Source: Oceaniglobus roseus
GTDB lineage: Bacteria; Pseudomonadota; Alphaproteobacteria; Rhodobacterales; Rhodobacteraceae
Length of the DNA: 63,321 nucleotides
Direction of reading: 5' to 3'
NCBI RefSeq assembly: GCF_002869745.1
Contig: NZ_PNOS01000029.1
Coordinates: 1 to 63,321 of the forward strand
Under the pieces are notes generated by a model. The model had not been told where the DNA came from. It was given only the letters and a program-made list of their open reading frames with translations, and searched no databases. How positions within the stretch are numbered: position 1 is the first letter of the stretch; each line of letters begins with the position of its first letter. This document shows, in pieces, positions 1-9,414 of this stretch. Both the position numbers and the translations under genes were made by a program.

Positions 1-1
1 G

Positions 2-694
2 CCCGGACCGGGGCAGGAGCCCGGCGCGCAGTCGCTTCCCGCCCCGGTCGACGCCGACCCTGCCGCCCCCGCCGTGGCCGCGGCCCCCGATCCGCGCCCG
101 CGCGGCGCGGTGCCGGGCGATTCCGAGAGGCCCGGACGTCCGTCGGCCCCGCAGGCCGCGCGGGTCATGGTCAGCGGTCCCGAGGGGGTACAGGTGCTCC
201 AGGATCCCGGTCCAGCCCCCGATGCGCAGCAGCAGGTGATGATCGACTCCATCGGCTATGACAGCGCGGGGGCGGTGGTGCTGGCGGGGCGTGGCCGGGC
301 CGACCGGCACGTGCGCGTCTACCTCGACAACCGCGCGATCCTGACCGCGCCGATCGCCGAGGACGGCCAGTGGCGCGCCGACCTGCCGCGGATCGACACC
401 CGGGTCTATGACCTCAGGATCGACGAGGTGGACGCGGCGGGCACCGTCACCTCGCGGGCCGAGACGCCGTTCCGCCCCGAGAGCCCCGAGGCACTGGCCG
501 CCCTGCCGCAGGACGAAACCGGCGCTCCGGTGACGCTGGTCACGGTGCAGCCGGGTTTCACCCTCTGGCGGATCGCGCGCGAGAACTACGGCGAGGGGAT
601 CCTCTATGTCCGGGTGTTCGAGGCCAACTCCGACAAGATCCGCGATCCGGACCTGATCTATCCCGGCCAGATCTTCACTGTCCCGACCCCCTGA
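2..694 (+). CDS. LysM-domain protein, 5' end outside window
   Basis: The reading frame is open from the first bases of the window, so the start lies upstream and only the last 230 residues are visible. The N-terminal visible part is Pro/Ala-rich and probably a flexible linker. A short beta-rich segment follows (around HVRVYLDNRAIL, resembling a bacterial Ig-like fold). The last ~55 residues form a LysM module (GFTLWRIARENYG then DLIYPGQIFTVP), which in this family binds peptidoglycan or chitin-like glycans. The protein is probably periplasmic or envelope-associated, but the signal sequence is not in view. The next gene starts about 80 bp downstream on the same strand. Confidence 0.85.
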   Translation, partial: PGPGQEPGAQSLPAPVDADPAAPAVAAAPDPRPRGAVPGDSERPGRPSAPQAARVMVSGPEGVQVLQDPGPAPDAQQQVMIDSIGYDSAGAVVLAGRGRADRHVRVYLDNRAILTAPIAEDGQWRADLPRIDTRVYDLRIDEVDAAGTVTSRAETPFRPESPEALAALPQDETGAPVTLVTVQPGFTLWRIARENYGEGILYVRVFEANSDKIRDPDLIYPGQIFTVPTP

Positions 695-773
695 CCGGCG
701 CGCGCCGCCGCTCTGGTCATTCCCGGGCGTGCCGCATACCCTTCGTCACCCTTCCCCCCTGACGGAGTCGCCC

Positions 774-2684
774 ATGGCCCCCCGCTCTCCTGCCGTCCCC
801 GCAACGCCCGGCGATCCCCCCGAAAGCGCCGGGCTTTCGGTGATCCGGCGGGTCGCGCCCTATCTCTGGCCCGAGGGCCTGGCCTGGGTGAAGCGGCGGG
901 TGGTGCTGGCGCTGGCGATGCTGCTGATCTCGAAGGTCGTGGCCGTCGGAACGCCCTTCTTCTACAAGGCCGCGGTCGATGCGCTGTCGGGCGAGGGAGC
1001 GGCGGACGCGGCCTGGACGCTCGGGGCCGGGGCGGTGGGCCTGACCGTGGCCTACGGCATGGCGCGGGCGATGAACATCGGCTTCCAGCAGCTGCGCGAC
1101 GTGATCTTCGCCAGCGTCGGTCAGCGCGCCCTGCGCCAGCTCGCGCTCGAGACCTTCACCCACATCCACCGCATGTCCATGCGCTATCACATCACCCGCA
1201 AGACCGGGGGCCTGTCCCGGATCATCGAGCGGGGGGTGAAGGGGGTGGAGTTCCTGCTGCGCTTCCTCCTGTTCTCCATCGGCCCGCTGCTGCTGGAGTT
1301 GCTGATGATCGCCGTCGTGCTCGCCGTGGTGTTCGACATCTGGTATCTCGTCGTCGTCGTCGTCACCATCGCGCTCTACGTCTGGTTCACCTTCGCCGTG
1401 ACCGAGATGCGGGTGAAGATCCGCCGCGAGATGAACGCCGAGGACACGGACGCCAACCAGAAGGCGATCGACAGCCTGCTGAACTTCGAGACGGTGAAGT
1501 ATTTCGGCGCCGAGGCGCGGGAGGCCGAGCGCTACGACGGGGCGATGGGCCGCTATGTCGCGGCGGCGCTGAAGACGCAGTATTCGCTGGCGGTGCTGAA
1601 CTTCGGCCAGGCGCTGCTGATCACCGCGGGGCTGGTCGTGGTGATGGTCATGGCGGCGCGGGGCGTCGCCGCGGGGACGCTGACGGTGGGCGACTTCGTC
1701 ATGGTCAACGCCTACATGATCCAGATCACGATGCCGCTGAACTTCCTCGGCACGGTCTACCGCGAGATCCGGCAGGCGCTGGTGGACATGGGGCAGATGT
1801 TCGGCCTGCTCGAACAGCCTGCCGAGGTGCAGGACAAGCCCGGCGCGCCGCCCCTGCGGGTGGGCGAGGGGGTGGTGAAGCTCGAGGATGTCCACTTCGG
1901 CTACGATCCCGCCCGCCCGATCCTGAAGGGGGTGTCGCTGGAGGTGCCGGCGGGGCGGACGGTGGCCATCGTCGGCTCGTCCGGGTCGGGCAAGTCGACC
2001 ATCGGGCGGCTGCTGTTCCGCTTCTACGACGTGACGGCGGGGCGGCTGACCATCGACGGGCAGGACGTGCGCGACGTGACCCAGGACAGCCTGCACGCCA
2101 GCATCGGCGTCGTGCCCCAGGACACGGTGCTGTTCAACGACACGATCCGCTACAACATCGCCTACGGCCGACCCGACGCCACCTTCGCCGAGATCGAGGC
2201 GGTGGCCCGCGCCGCCCGGATCCACGACTTCATCGCCGCCCTCCCCGAGGGCTACGACACCGCGGTGGGCGAGCGGGGGCTGAAGCTGTCGGGGGGCGAG
2301 AAGCAGCGCGTCGGGATCGCCCGGACCCTGCTGAAGGATCCGCCGATCCTGCTGCTCGACGAGGCGACGAGCGCGCTCGACACCGAGACGGAGGCCGAGA
2401 TCCAGATCCAGCTGAAGGGCCTCGGGCGCGGACGCACGGTGCTGGTGATCGCCCACCGCCTGTCGACCATCGCCGACGCCGACCAGATCGTGGTGCTGGA
2501 GGACGGCGAGATCGTCGAGCGCGGCTCCCACGCCGAACTGCTCGCGCGGCAGGGCCGCTATGCCGCACTCTGGTTCCGCCAGCAGACGGAGGAGGCGGCC
2601 TGGGTGCCAGGCCGCCGCCCCGCCGCGGGGGTCAGAGGAAGTCGATCTGCCCGGCCAGTCCCTGCAGGGTGCCGTAGTCGCTGA
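774..2684 (+). CDS. Atm1/HMT1-type ABC exporter (fused permease-ATPase)
   Basis: A 636-residue half-transporter, fused TM domain plus nucleotide-binding domain. The N-terminal half carries six hydrophobic segments. The ATPase half has Walker [10 protein letters not shown] (about residue 401), signature LSGGEKQR (about 505) and Walker [13 protein letters not shown] (about 525). The pattern ([10 protein letters not shown] in the TM domain) fits the Atm1/ABCB7 family, which exports glutathione-conjugated metals or sulfur species from the cytoplasm. The ATG at 774 was preferred to an upstream GTG at 729 because the family normally starts near the PAVPATPG-type leader. The 3' end overlaps the convergent RTX gene by 53 bp, so the last ~18 residues are encoded opposite that gene's end. 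Substrate is inferred from family only. Confidence 0.9.
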   Translation: MAPRSPAVPATPGDPPESAGLSVIRRVAPYLWPEGLAWVKRRVVLALAMLLISKVVAVGTPFFYKAAVDALSGEGAADAAWTLGAGAVGLTVAYGMARAMNIGFQQLRDVIFASVGQRALRQLALETFTHIHRMSMRYHITRKTGGLSRIIERGVKGVEFLLRFLLFSIGPLLLELLMIAVVLAVVFDIWYLVVVVVTIALYVWFTFAVTEMRVKIRREMNAEDTDANQKAIDSLLNFETVKYFGAEAREAERYDGAMGRYVAAALKTQYSLAVLNFGQALLITAGLVVVMVMAARGVAAGTLTVGDFVMVNAYMIQITMPLNFLGTVYREIRQALVDMGQMFGLLEQPAEVQDKPGAPPLRVGEGVVKLEDVHFGYDPARPILKGVSLEVPAGRTVAIVGSSGSGKSTIGRLLFRFYDVTAGRLTIDGQDVRDVTQDSLHASIGVVPQDTVLFNDTIRYNIAYGRPDATFAEIEAVARAARIHDFIAALPEGYDTAVGERGLKLSGGEKQRVGIARTLLKDPPILLLDEATSALDTETEAEIQIQLKGLGRGRTVLVIAHRLSTIADADQIVVLEDGEIVERGSHAELLARQGRYAALWFRQQTEEAAWVPGRRPAAGVRGSRSARPVPAGCRSR

Positions 2685-4215
2685 GGATCAGCCGCCCCTC
2701 GGAGCCGAAGTCGAGGACGACGGCGCCGTTGCTCGCCACGAAGGCGTGGTCGGCCACCACCTCGGCCGCGGTCTTCGTGCCGGCCCAGAGCTGCTGGTCC
2801 AGCACCAGGCGGTCGGACTCCCCGCCGGTGGTCGTGAAATCGATCACGATGTCGGTGCCCGAGTCGATGGTGAAGATGAACCGGTCGCTGCCCGCCTCGC
2901 CGATCAGGATGTCGTCGCCGGCGCCGCCGTTCAGGAAGTCGTTGGCGTCGCCGCCAAGCAGCCGGTCCTCGCCGCCGCCGCCGTTCAGCGTGTCCGATCC
3001 GCCGCCGCCGAGGATGTCGTCGTCCCCGTCGCCGCCGTTCGCGCGGTCCTTGCCGCCGTTCAGGACGATCCGGTTGTCCCTGAAGTTGCCGATGATGTCG
3101 TCGTCGCCATTGGCGGTGGTAATGCGCTCGATGCTGTTCACCGCGAGAAAGCCGAGGCCGACCTGCTGGAACCCGGTGGACTCCAGCGTGAACTCGACCG
3201 CAGCGGTCCCGAGGCGCTGGAAGTTCAGCTCGTCCGTGCCGTTGCCGCCGGAGATCCGTCCGCCGCCGTCGGCGACCATGGTGTCGATGATGAACTTGTC
3301 GTCGTCGTTGCCGCCCTGCGTCAGGCCGATGCCCTCGGCGCCGAAGCGGACGATGTCGTTGCCGTTGCCCGTGGAAACGAAGCCGATGTAGCCGTCACCG
3401 GAATTGACCACGTCGTTGCCGTCGCGAGTGACGATGCTGTCGACCCCGAGCGAGGTGAAGATCCTGTCGTTGCCGCTGCTTGTGCGGATCGACCCGGCAA
3501 AGTCGTTGAGCACCACGATGGCGCGGTTGTCGTCGTAGATCTGGAGCGCCCCGAGATAGCCGTCGGAGGTGATGCGCTGCAGGCCGCCGTCGCCCGAGAG
3601 CGTGACCTGCGAGACGCCGCCGGTTCCGAAGTGCAGGGTGTTCCGGCTTTCGTAGGCATAGAAGCTTTCGAGGTTGCCGGACCCGGTGGTGACGTTGTTG
3701 ACGCTGAAATCGAGCTTCATCAGGAAGACGCGGGAACTGCCCTGGAGGTCGATCGTCGAGGTGCCGCCGTCCATCTGCACCGTCGAGATGCGTCCTCCGT
3801 CCGCGAGGGTCAGGCTGCGGTCGCCGTCGCCGCCGAGGCGCACGAGGTCGGAGTTGGTGGCGCCGTAGCTGATGTCATAGTCGTGGCCGAAGCCCCTCAG
3901 GACATCGATGCGGGTCCTGGACAGGTCGACGATCGCGTTGTCTCCGAGATCGACGAACTGGATGCGCCTTTCCGCATCCGAATCGAGATCGCGAAGCGTC
4001 ACGTTCATGGTCGAGTCGCCGGAGAACCGGAGGGTCTGCATGTACCAGTCCGCGCCGACCAGGTTGATCGTCAGGTTGTGGGTGTTGGCGGGGGTGGGTT
4101 CGAAGAAGCTGACCCAGCTGGCAAATCCGCCGTCCCAGTTCACCGAGGTACGGTATTGGGGAATGGACAGGTCGGTGACGCCATCGAAGGTGAAGGCCCT
4201 GTTGAAAACAGCCAT
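2632..4215 (-). CDS. RTX calcium-binding secreted protein
   Basis: A 527-residue acidic, Gly/Asp-rich protein with no Sec signal peptide. Its C-terminal part (about residues 390-470) has tandem nonapeptide RTX repeats (NGGDGDDDILGG, LNGGGGEDRLLGG, LNGGAGDDILIGE), which bind calcium in a beta-roll. The C-terminus (DRFIFTIDSGTDIVIDF and onward) resembles the peptidase-M10 serralysin C-terminal/type I secretion region, so export by a type I system is expected; none is encoded nearby. No catalytic motif was recognised in residues 1-380, which look like irregular beta-solenoid repeats. The ATG at 4215 was chosen because AAGGAGG lies 10 nt upstream. An upstream -35/-10 pair gives it its own transcription start. 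Confidence 0.88.
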   Translation of the reverse strand: MAVFNRAFTFDGVTDLSIPQYRTSVNWDGGFASWVSFFEPTPANTHNLTINLVGADWYMQTLRFSGDSTMNVTLRDLDSDAERRIQFVDLGDNAIVDLSRTRIDVLRGFGHDYDISYGATNSDLVRLGGDGDRSLTLADGGRISTVQMDGGTSTIDLQGSSRVFLMKLDFSVNNVTTGSGNLESFYAYESRNTLHFGTGGVSQVTLSGDGGLQRITSDGYLGALQIYDDNRAIVVLNDFAGSIRTSSGNDRIFTSLGVDSIVTRDGNDVVNSGDGYIGFVSTGNGNDIVRFGAEGIGLTQGGNDDDKFIIDTMVADGGGRISGGNGTDELNFQRLGTAAVEFTLESTGFQQVGLGFLAVNSIERITTANGDDDIIGNFRDNRIVLNGGKDRANGGDGDDDILGGGGSDTLNGGGGEDRLLGGDANDFLNGGAGDDILIGEAGSDRFIFTIDSGTDIVIDFTTTGGESDRLVLDQQLWAGTKTAAEVVADHAFVASNGAVVLDFGSEGRLILSDYGTLQGLAGQIDFL

Positions 4216-4293
4216 TGTCGGAAATCCTCCTTGCCGGAAATGCGGGATGCGAGAAAAATCGGAAATCGCATGGGTACGGAAACGCTGCGTGAA

Positions 4294-4322
4294 AGCGTAT
4301 GGAGCAGGCAAAAACCTGTCAA
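4294..4322 (-). promoter_or_regulatory. Sigma70-like promoter of the RTX gene
   Basis: Reading on the minus strand, TTGACA (4322-4317) is followed by a 17-bp spacer and TACGCT (4299-4294). This is a perfect -35 with a fair -10, about 79 bp upstream of the RTX start codon. The leader between them contains a short ACGCT/AGCGT inverted repeat. It implies that the RTX gene is not only read through from the RND operon upstream. Confidence 0.6.
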
Positions 4323-4386
4323 TCGGCCCGAACCTTGGGCCAGAGCGCAACGTCCGGCCATCATGGCGCTGAACAAACGGGCCGCG

Positions 4387-7300
4387 CTACTCGGCGGCCC
4401 GCAGATGCTGCGCGGGATCGTCGGCGGACCCGTCGGGGCGCTCCGCGCCGTCCGCGTCCCCCGTCTCCCACAGGATCTCGGGCGAGCGGACCTTGCGCGC
4501 GGCGCGGTTCGTGGCGAGGTCGCGGCGGACGCTGCGGCTTGACAGCGATTTCAGCGCGGCGAGCGAGCGGTAGGCCCCGGCCGAAAGCCAGATCCTGAGC
4601 GCCAGCATCGCCGGGGTGAAGATCAGCGTCAGCACCGTCGCGATGCCGAGGCCGAAGACCACCGCCGTCGCCAGCTGCTTCCACCAGAGAGCGGTGGGGC
4701 TGTCGATGGAGTATCCGCCGCCGATGAAGTCGAGGCTGAGGCCGAACATCATCGGCGCGAGGCCCGCCATGGTGGTGATCGTGGTCAGGAGCACGGGGCG
4801 GATGCGGTCCTCGGCGGTGCGCACGATGGCCTCGATCTTCGGCATGTACTGGGAATATTCCTGGAACGTGTCGATCAGCACGATGTTGTTGTTCACCACG
4901 ATCCCCGCCAGCGCGACGATCCCCGTGCCGGTCATGATGATCGAGAAGGGCTGGCCCATGACCAGCATCCCGATCAGGCAGCCCGCCGTCGAGAGCACCA
5001 CGGCCAGCAGAACCAGCACCGCGTTGTAGAAGCTGTTGAACTGCGCGAGCAGGATGATGAACATGAGGCCGAGCGCGCCCGCGAAGGCCTTCATCAGGAA
5101 GGCGCCGGATTCGGCCTGTTCCTCCTGGTCGCCGGTCCATTCCCAGGTCACGCCCGGCGGCAGGGGGCGGTCGTCCTCCAGCCATTCCGTCAGCGTCTCG
5201 ATCCGCTCGTTGGCGTTGATCGGCACCTCGGCGCCGCCGGGGCCCTCCTTCGTCAGGCCGGCGGTGACGTCGGCCTTCACGTCGAAATAGCGCTGCTGGT
5301 CCACGCGGTCGATCTGGCCGAGCTTCGGCACCGGTTTCCGCGTGATGAAGTTCGACAGCGGCACCAGCCCCTCGTTGGTGCGCACCTTGAGGGTGTCGAG
5401 GGTCGAGAGCACACGGTCCTCCTCGGGCAGGCGCACGCGGATCTCGATCTCCTCGTCCGAGCTTGGCACCCGCATGGTGTCGAGCAGGATGCCCCGCGTC
5501 ACCAGCTGCACCATGCCGCCCACGGTCTGAACGTCCGCGCCATAGCGGCCGGCCTTCTCGACATCGACGTCGATCTGCCAGTCGATGCCGGGCAGGGGGC
5601 GCGTGTCCTCGATGTCGGTCAGGCCTTCCGTCGCCTCGAACTTCGCGCGGGCGGTGGCGGCGGCCTCCTGCAGCGCGGCGAAGTCGTCGCCCTTCAGCCG
5701 CAGGTGCACCGGCTTGCCCTGGGCGGGGCCCTGGGCAAGGTTCAGGATCTCGGTGCGGATGCCGGGGATCTTGTCGAGCCGCGCCTGGAGGTCGGCCAGC
5801 ACCGCGTCGCCGTCGAGTTCCGCCAGCGTCACCTCCTCGGGGTGGCTCCGGGCATAGGCGGGGCGGTCGTCCCACGGGATCAGCTCGATCTGGACCTGGC
5901 CGATGGCGTCGAGCGGGCCCTGGGCGCCGCCGGTGTTCGAGTTCAGCCCGCCTGCGCCCGCGAAGGCGAAGGCGCTGTCGATGCCCTTGGTGGTGAGGAC
6001 GACATCCTCGACCTCGCGCAGGATCGCGTCCTTCTCGGCGAGCGAGAGGTTGCCGCGGGCGCGGACATAGACGATGGCCTGCTCGGGCTCGCTTTCCACG
6101 AAGAATTCGACGCCGTTGTTGTGCTGGCCGAAGTACCCGAAGGTCGCGACGACGAAGCCGACGACGGCGGCGATGGCGACGAGCGGCATCACCGGGTTGC
6201 CCGCGATGGCCTTGGTGAACCAGCCGAACAGCGTCCGGCGGCGTCCCGCGCGGATGCGCCTCGGCGTCCTGTGGATCGCCACCGCGCCGAGGGTGATCGT
6301 CGTCAGGATGCAGCCCGCGATGAAGAGGAGGCCGCCGGGGAGGATCCGCAGCGCCGGGGGCAGGGGATTGCCCGCCGGGAACAGGTAGTCGGGGTTCAGC
6401 ATCTGCATCGCCGCGACGAAGACCAGCAGCGCCGACGGAACGACCAGCACGGCGCGCACGAACCACCAGGGCAGGAGCCTGCGCAGCCCGTCGGAGGTGT
6501 TGCCGAACATCCGGCTCATCCGGCCCGCGACGCCGCCCATCACGGGGAGGTAGACCAGCGCCACCACCAGCGAGGCCGAGAGCACGAAGATCAGCGTGAC
6601 CGGCAGCATCCCCATGAACTCGCCCGGCACGCCCGGCCAGAACAGCATCGGCAGGAAGGCGCAGAGGGTCGTCGCAGTGGAGGACACGATGGGCCAGAAC
6701 ATCCGCTTGGCCGCCTCGACGAAGGCGGTCATGGGGCCGGCACCCTCCTCGATCCGCTTGTCGGCGTATTCGACGACGACGATGGCGCCGTCCACCAGCA
6801 TCCCCACGGCCAGGATCAGGCCGAACATCACGATGTTGCTGATCGTGATTCCCATCATCCCGAGCAACAGGAAGCAGAGCAGGAACGAGGTCGGGATCGC
6901 GAAGCCGACCAGCAGGGCCGAGCGGATGCCGAGCGAGCCGAGCACGACGATCATCACCAGCGCCACGGCGGTCAGCACGGACCCTTCCAGCTGCTGCACC
7001 ATCGACTTCACCTGCCGCGATTGGTCGTTCGAGGTGCCGACTCGGATCGCCTGTCGCAGGTCCTCGGGCCAGTCGGCCTGCGCCTTCTCCACCTCCTCGC
7101 GCACCAGCGCCGCCGTGTCGATCAGGTTGAAGCCCTTGCGCTTGACCACCTGCAGTGCGACCGTCTTCTCGCCGTTGAAGCGGGCGGTGCCCTGGCGGTC
7201 CTCGAAGGTCAGGCGGATGTCGGCAAGTTCGCCCAGCGTCACCACGCGGTCGCCCTCGGTCTTGATCGGCAGGGCGTAGATGTCCTGCTGGTCGTCGAAG

Positions 7301-7995
7301 GACGAGGGGATCTTGACCGCGAAGGCGCCCTGGTCGCTCGTCACCTTGTCGGCGGCGATCAGCAGGTTGTTGTTCTGCACCACGCCGATCAGCTCGTTCG
7401 CGGTGACGTTGTAGGCCTCGAGCCTGAGCGGGTCGATCACCACCTCGAGCATCTCGTCGCGGTCCCCGGAAAGCCCCGCCTCCAGCACCGGCTCGAGCCC
7501 CTCGAGACGGTCCTGAAGATCCTTGGCGACGCGCAGCAGCGTACGCTCGGGCAGGTTGCCGGTGAGGTTGACGATGATGATCGGGAATTCCGAGAAGTTG
7601 ATCTCGGAGATCGTGTATTTCTCCGCCCCGGCGGGAAACTTCGCCTCGACCGTGTTCATCCGGTCGCGCACGTCGGCCAGGATCTTGGTCTTGTCCCAGC
7701 CGAACTCGAACTCCATCGCGACGCCGGCATAGTTCTCCGAGGCGGTGCCCGACAGCTTCTTCAGCCCGTCGAGGTCGGAAAGCTCGGTCTCCATCGGCTT
7801 GACCAGCAGCTTCTCGCTGTCCTCGGCGCTGATGCCGGGGAAGGGGACGGAAACGAAGAGCGCGGGGATCTCGATGTCGGGCTCGCCCTCCTTCGGCAGC
7901 GAGACATAGGCCAGCCCCCCCGCCATCAGGGAGAGCAGGATGAAGGCGATGACCATGCGGGCGCGCGCGGCGGCCCAGTCGACGATGCCGATCAT
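4387..7995 (-). CDS. RND efflux permease with extended centre
   Basis: A 1202-residue inner-membrane proton-driven RND transporter, longer than the usual ~1040. The TM4 segment LAVGMLVDGAIVVVEYADKR carries the expected acidic residues, and large periplasmic loops follow TM1 and TM7. Between the two halves (roughly residues 500-590) are two extra hydrophobic stretches, FVRAVLVVPSALLVFVAAM and LPGGLLFIAGCILTTITLG, before the second-half TM7. The start codon overlaps the stop of the upstream fusion-protein gene (ATGA, 7992-7995), so the two subunits are translationally coupled. An outer-membrane channel gene is not adjacent. Substrate unknown. Confidence 0.92.
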   Translation of the reverse strand: MIGIVDWAAARARMVIAFILLSLMAGGLAYVSLPKEGEPDIEIPALFVSVPFPGISAEDSEKLLVKPMETELSDLDGLKKLSGTASENYAGVAMEFEFGWDKTKILADVRDRMNTVEAKFPAGAEKYTISEINFSEFPIIIVNLTGNLPERTLLRVAKDLQDRLEGLEPVLEAGLSGDRDEMLEVVIDPLRLEAYNVTANELIGVVQNNNLLIAADKVTSDQGAFAVKIPSSFDDQQDIYALPIKTEGDRVVTLGELADIRLTFEDRQGTARFNGEKTVALQVVKRKGFNLIDTAALVREEVEKAQADWPEDLRQAIRVGTSNDQSRQVKSMVQQLEGSVLTAVALVMIVVLGSLGIRSALLVGFAIPTSFLLCFLLLGMMGITISNIVMFGLILAVGMLVDGAIVVVEYADKRIEEGAGPMTAFVEAAKRMFWPIVSSTATTLCAFLPMLFWPGVPGEFMGMLPVTLIFVLSASLVVALVYLPVMGGVAGRMSRMFGNTSDGLRRLLPWWFVRAVLVVPSALLVFVAAMQMLNPDYLFPAGNPLPPALRILPGGLLFIAGCILTTITLGAVAIHRTPRRIRAGRRRTLFGWFTKAIAGNPVMPLVAIAAVVGFVVATFGYFGQHNNGVEFFVESEPEQAIVYVRARGNLSLAEKDAILREVEDVVLTTKGIDSAFAFAGAGGLNSNTGGAQGPLDAIGQVQIELIPWDDRPAYARSHPEEVTLAELDGDAVLADLQARLDKIPGIRTEILNLAQGPAQGKPVHLRLKGDDFAALQEAAATARAKFEATEGLTDIEDTRPLPGIDWQIDVDVEKAGRYGADVQTVGGMVQLVTRGILLDTMRVPSSDEEIEIRVRLPEEDRVLSTLDTLKVRTNEGLVPLSNFITRKPVPKLGQIDRVDQQRYFDVKADVTAGLTKEGPGGAEVPINANERIETLTEWLEDDRPLPPGVTWEWTGDQEEQAESGAFLMKAFAGALGLMFIILLAQFNSFYNAVLVLLAVVLSTAGCLIGMLVMGQPFSIIMTGTGIVALAGIVVNNNIVLIDTFQEYSQYMPKIEAIVRTAEDRIRPVLLTTITTMAGLAPMMFGLSLDFIGGGYSIDSPTALWWKQLATAVVFGLGIATVLTLIFTPAMLALRIWLSAGAYRSLAALKSLSSRSVRRDLATNRAARKVRSPEILWETGDADGAERPDGSADDPAQHLRAAE

Positions 7996-9209
7996 TGGCC
8001 CGCATCCTTCCAGGTGACGGCCAGAGGCACGCCGTCGCTGACGTATTCCTGCCCAGTGACGATCACCGCCACCTCGTCGGGCAGCCCCGCAAGCCAGACC
8101 CCCTCGGGCGTGTCGCGCACCACGCTGACGGAGGCGAAGCGGGCGACCTCGCCCTCGGCCACGACCCGCACGCCAAGGTCGCCCTCGTCGTTCAGGGTCA
8201 GGGCGGACTGGGGCAGGAGATGCGCGGTGCGTCCCTCGGCGGCGATCATGATCTCGACGGTCTGGCCGTCGCGGATCGCGAGGTCGGCGTTGGCGACGTC
8301 GATCTCGGTGCGGAAGGTGCGGGTTGCGGGATCGGAGGCGCGGCTGAGGAAGGTCACGCGCCCCTGCACCTCGCGCCCCGTGGCGAGCCTCGCGCCCGCG
8401 GGCGCGCCGACCTGCACGCGGTCGACCTGCACCTCGGGGACGTAGCCGACCAGCTTGATCGGGTCGAGCTGGAGGATCGTGGCGCAGAGCGCGCCGGGCT
8501 GCATCAGGGTGCCGAGCTCGGCCGTGTCGGTTTCCAGCAGCCCCGCGAAGGGGGCGTGGATCTTCAGCTTCTCGATCTCGCGCGTCGCGGCGGCGACGGC
8601 GGCGGTGGCGGACTGCACCCCCGAGGCCGCGGATTCCATCCCCGACTTCGCCGCCTGAAGCGCGGCGCGGGCGGATTCCACGGCCGCCTCGGTCGCGGCG
8701 ACGCGGGTCTGCGAGGCGAAGCCGCCCTGCGACAGCTTCGAGGCCGCGTTGTCGTTTATCTCGGCCTCGTTCAGCCGCGCCTCGGCCTCGGCCACACGCG
8801 CCTCGGCCTCGGGGCCGCGGGCCTTCGCCTCGCTCAGCCGCGCCTCGGCCTCGGCCAGCTGCGCCTCGCGGGTGCCGGGGTCGAGTTCGCACAGAAGCTG
8901 GCCCTCGTTCACGAAGGCGCCCTTGCGCAGCGGCGGCGAGACGATGCGCCCCGTGGTCTCGGCCGCGACCGAGACCTGGCGCGCCGCCTCGGTCCGGCCG
9001 CGCAGCAGCACGGCGCTGTCGATGTCTCGGGCACGGGACTTCAGGGCGACGACGGAGACGCGGTGCTCCCCTTCCGTCTCCTCCGCCTCGGCCGCCGCGG
9101 ACGCGGGCGCGTCCTGCCCGGCGAAGGCCAGCAGGGTCGGGCGCTCGAACACCAGCAGGTAGAGAACGCCGGCAACCAGCAGGGCGATCAGGACGGAGAA
9201 CAAGCGCAT
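7992..9209 (-). CDS. RND periplasmic adaptor (membrane fusion protein)
   Basis: A 405-residue HlyD/AcrA-type adaptor that would bridge the neighbouring permease to an outer-membrane channel. It has one N-terminal hydrophobic anchor (MRLFSVLIALLVAGVLYLLVF), then a biotinyl-lipoyl-like half (VSVAAETTGRIVSPPLRKGAFV), a long Ala/Glu-rich coiled-coil hairpin with repeated LxEAEARL segments (about residues 110-190), the second lipoyl half (KIHAPFAGLLETD) and a beta-barrel domain. The ATG at 9209 is used because the anchor starts there. Residues encoded upstream to 9302 would read through the operator region and are unlikely to be translated. It forms an operon with the permease through a 4-bp overlap. 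Confidence 0.9.
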   Translation of the reverse strand: MRLFSVLIALLVAGVLYLLVFERPTLLAFAGQDAPASAAAEAEETEGEHRVSVVALKSRARDIDSAVLLRGRTEAARQVSVAAETTGRIVSPPLRKGAFVNEGQLLCELDPGTREAQLAEAEARLSEAKARGPEAEARVAEAEARLNEAEINDNAASKLSQGGFASQTRVAATEAAVESARAALQAAKSGMESAASGVQSATAAVAAATREIEKLKIHAPFAGLLETDTAELGTLMQPGALCATILQLDPIKLVGYVPEVQVDRVQVGAPAGARLATGREVQGRVTFLSRASDPATRTFRTEIDVANADLAIRDGQTVEIMIAAEGRTAHLLPQSALTLNDEGDLGVRVVAEGEVARFASVSVVRDTPEGVWLAGLPDEVAVIVTGQEYVSDGVPLAVTWKDAGQ

Positions 9210-9275
9210 GGCGGCCTCGGGGCAGAAGGGCGGCGGTTCGGACGGTCGGCGGAGCCGGGTCTGGACGGGGATACG

Positions 9276-9293
9276 CTGAACCGACCGGTTCAG
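9276..9293. promoter_or_regulatory. TetR-like operator upstream of RND operon
   Basis: A perfect 7-bp inverted repeat, CTGAACC-GACC-GGTTCAG, lies 67-84 bp upstream of the fusion-protein start and next to an A/T-rich patch (ATTAAACAT). Size and symmetry resemble operators of TetR-family efflux repressors. No TetR gene is visible nearby, so the regulator must be encoded elsewhere. Confidence 0.55.
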
Positions 9294-9414
9294 ATTAAAC
9301 ATTTACGCGACGTCCGGCAAGGTGCCGAATCCGCGGCCTTCGTCCCACGGTCTAGTGCCCTTGGCAATCGCGGCGCCCTCGGGGTATGAGGGGCCCGCAG
9401 ACAGGAGGCCACGC

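Noticed and set aside
717-2531. 604-residue frame antisense to the ABC exporter
   Set aside because: His/Asp/Arg-rich, no recognisable domain, and fully opposite a well-supported gene; a shadow of its codon bias.
4361-8005. 1214-residue minus-strand frame over the RND permease
   Set aside because: Same strand, different frame from the real permease; Arg/Gly-rich without TM pattern.
5704-8445. 913-residue plus-strand frame across the RND genes
   Set aside because: Asp/His/Arg-rich antisense shadow, no domain.
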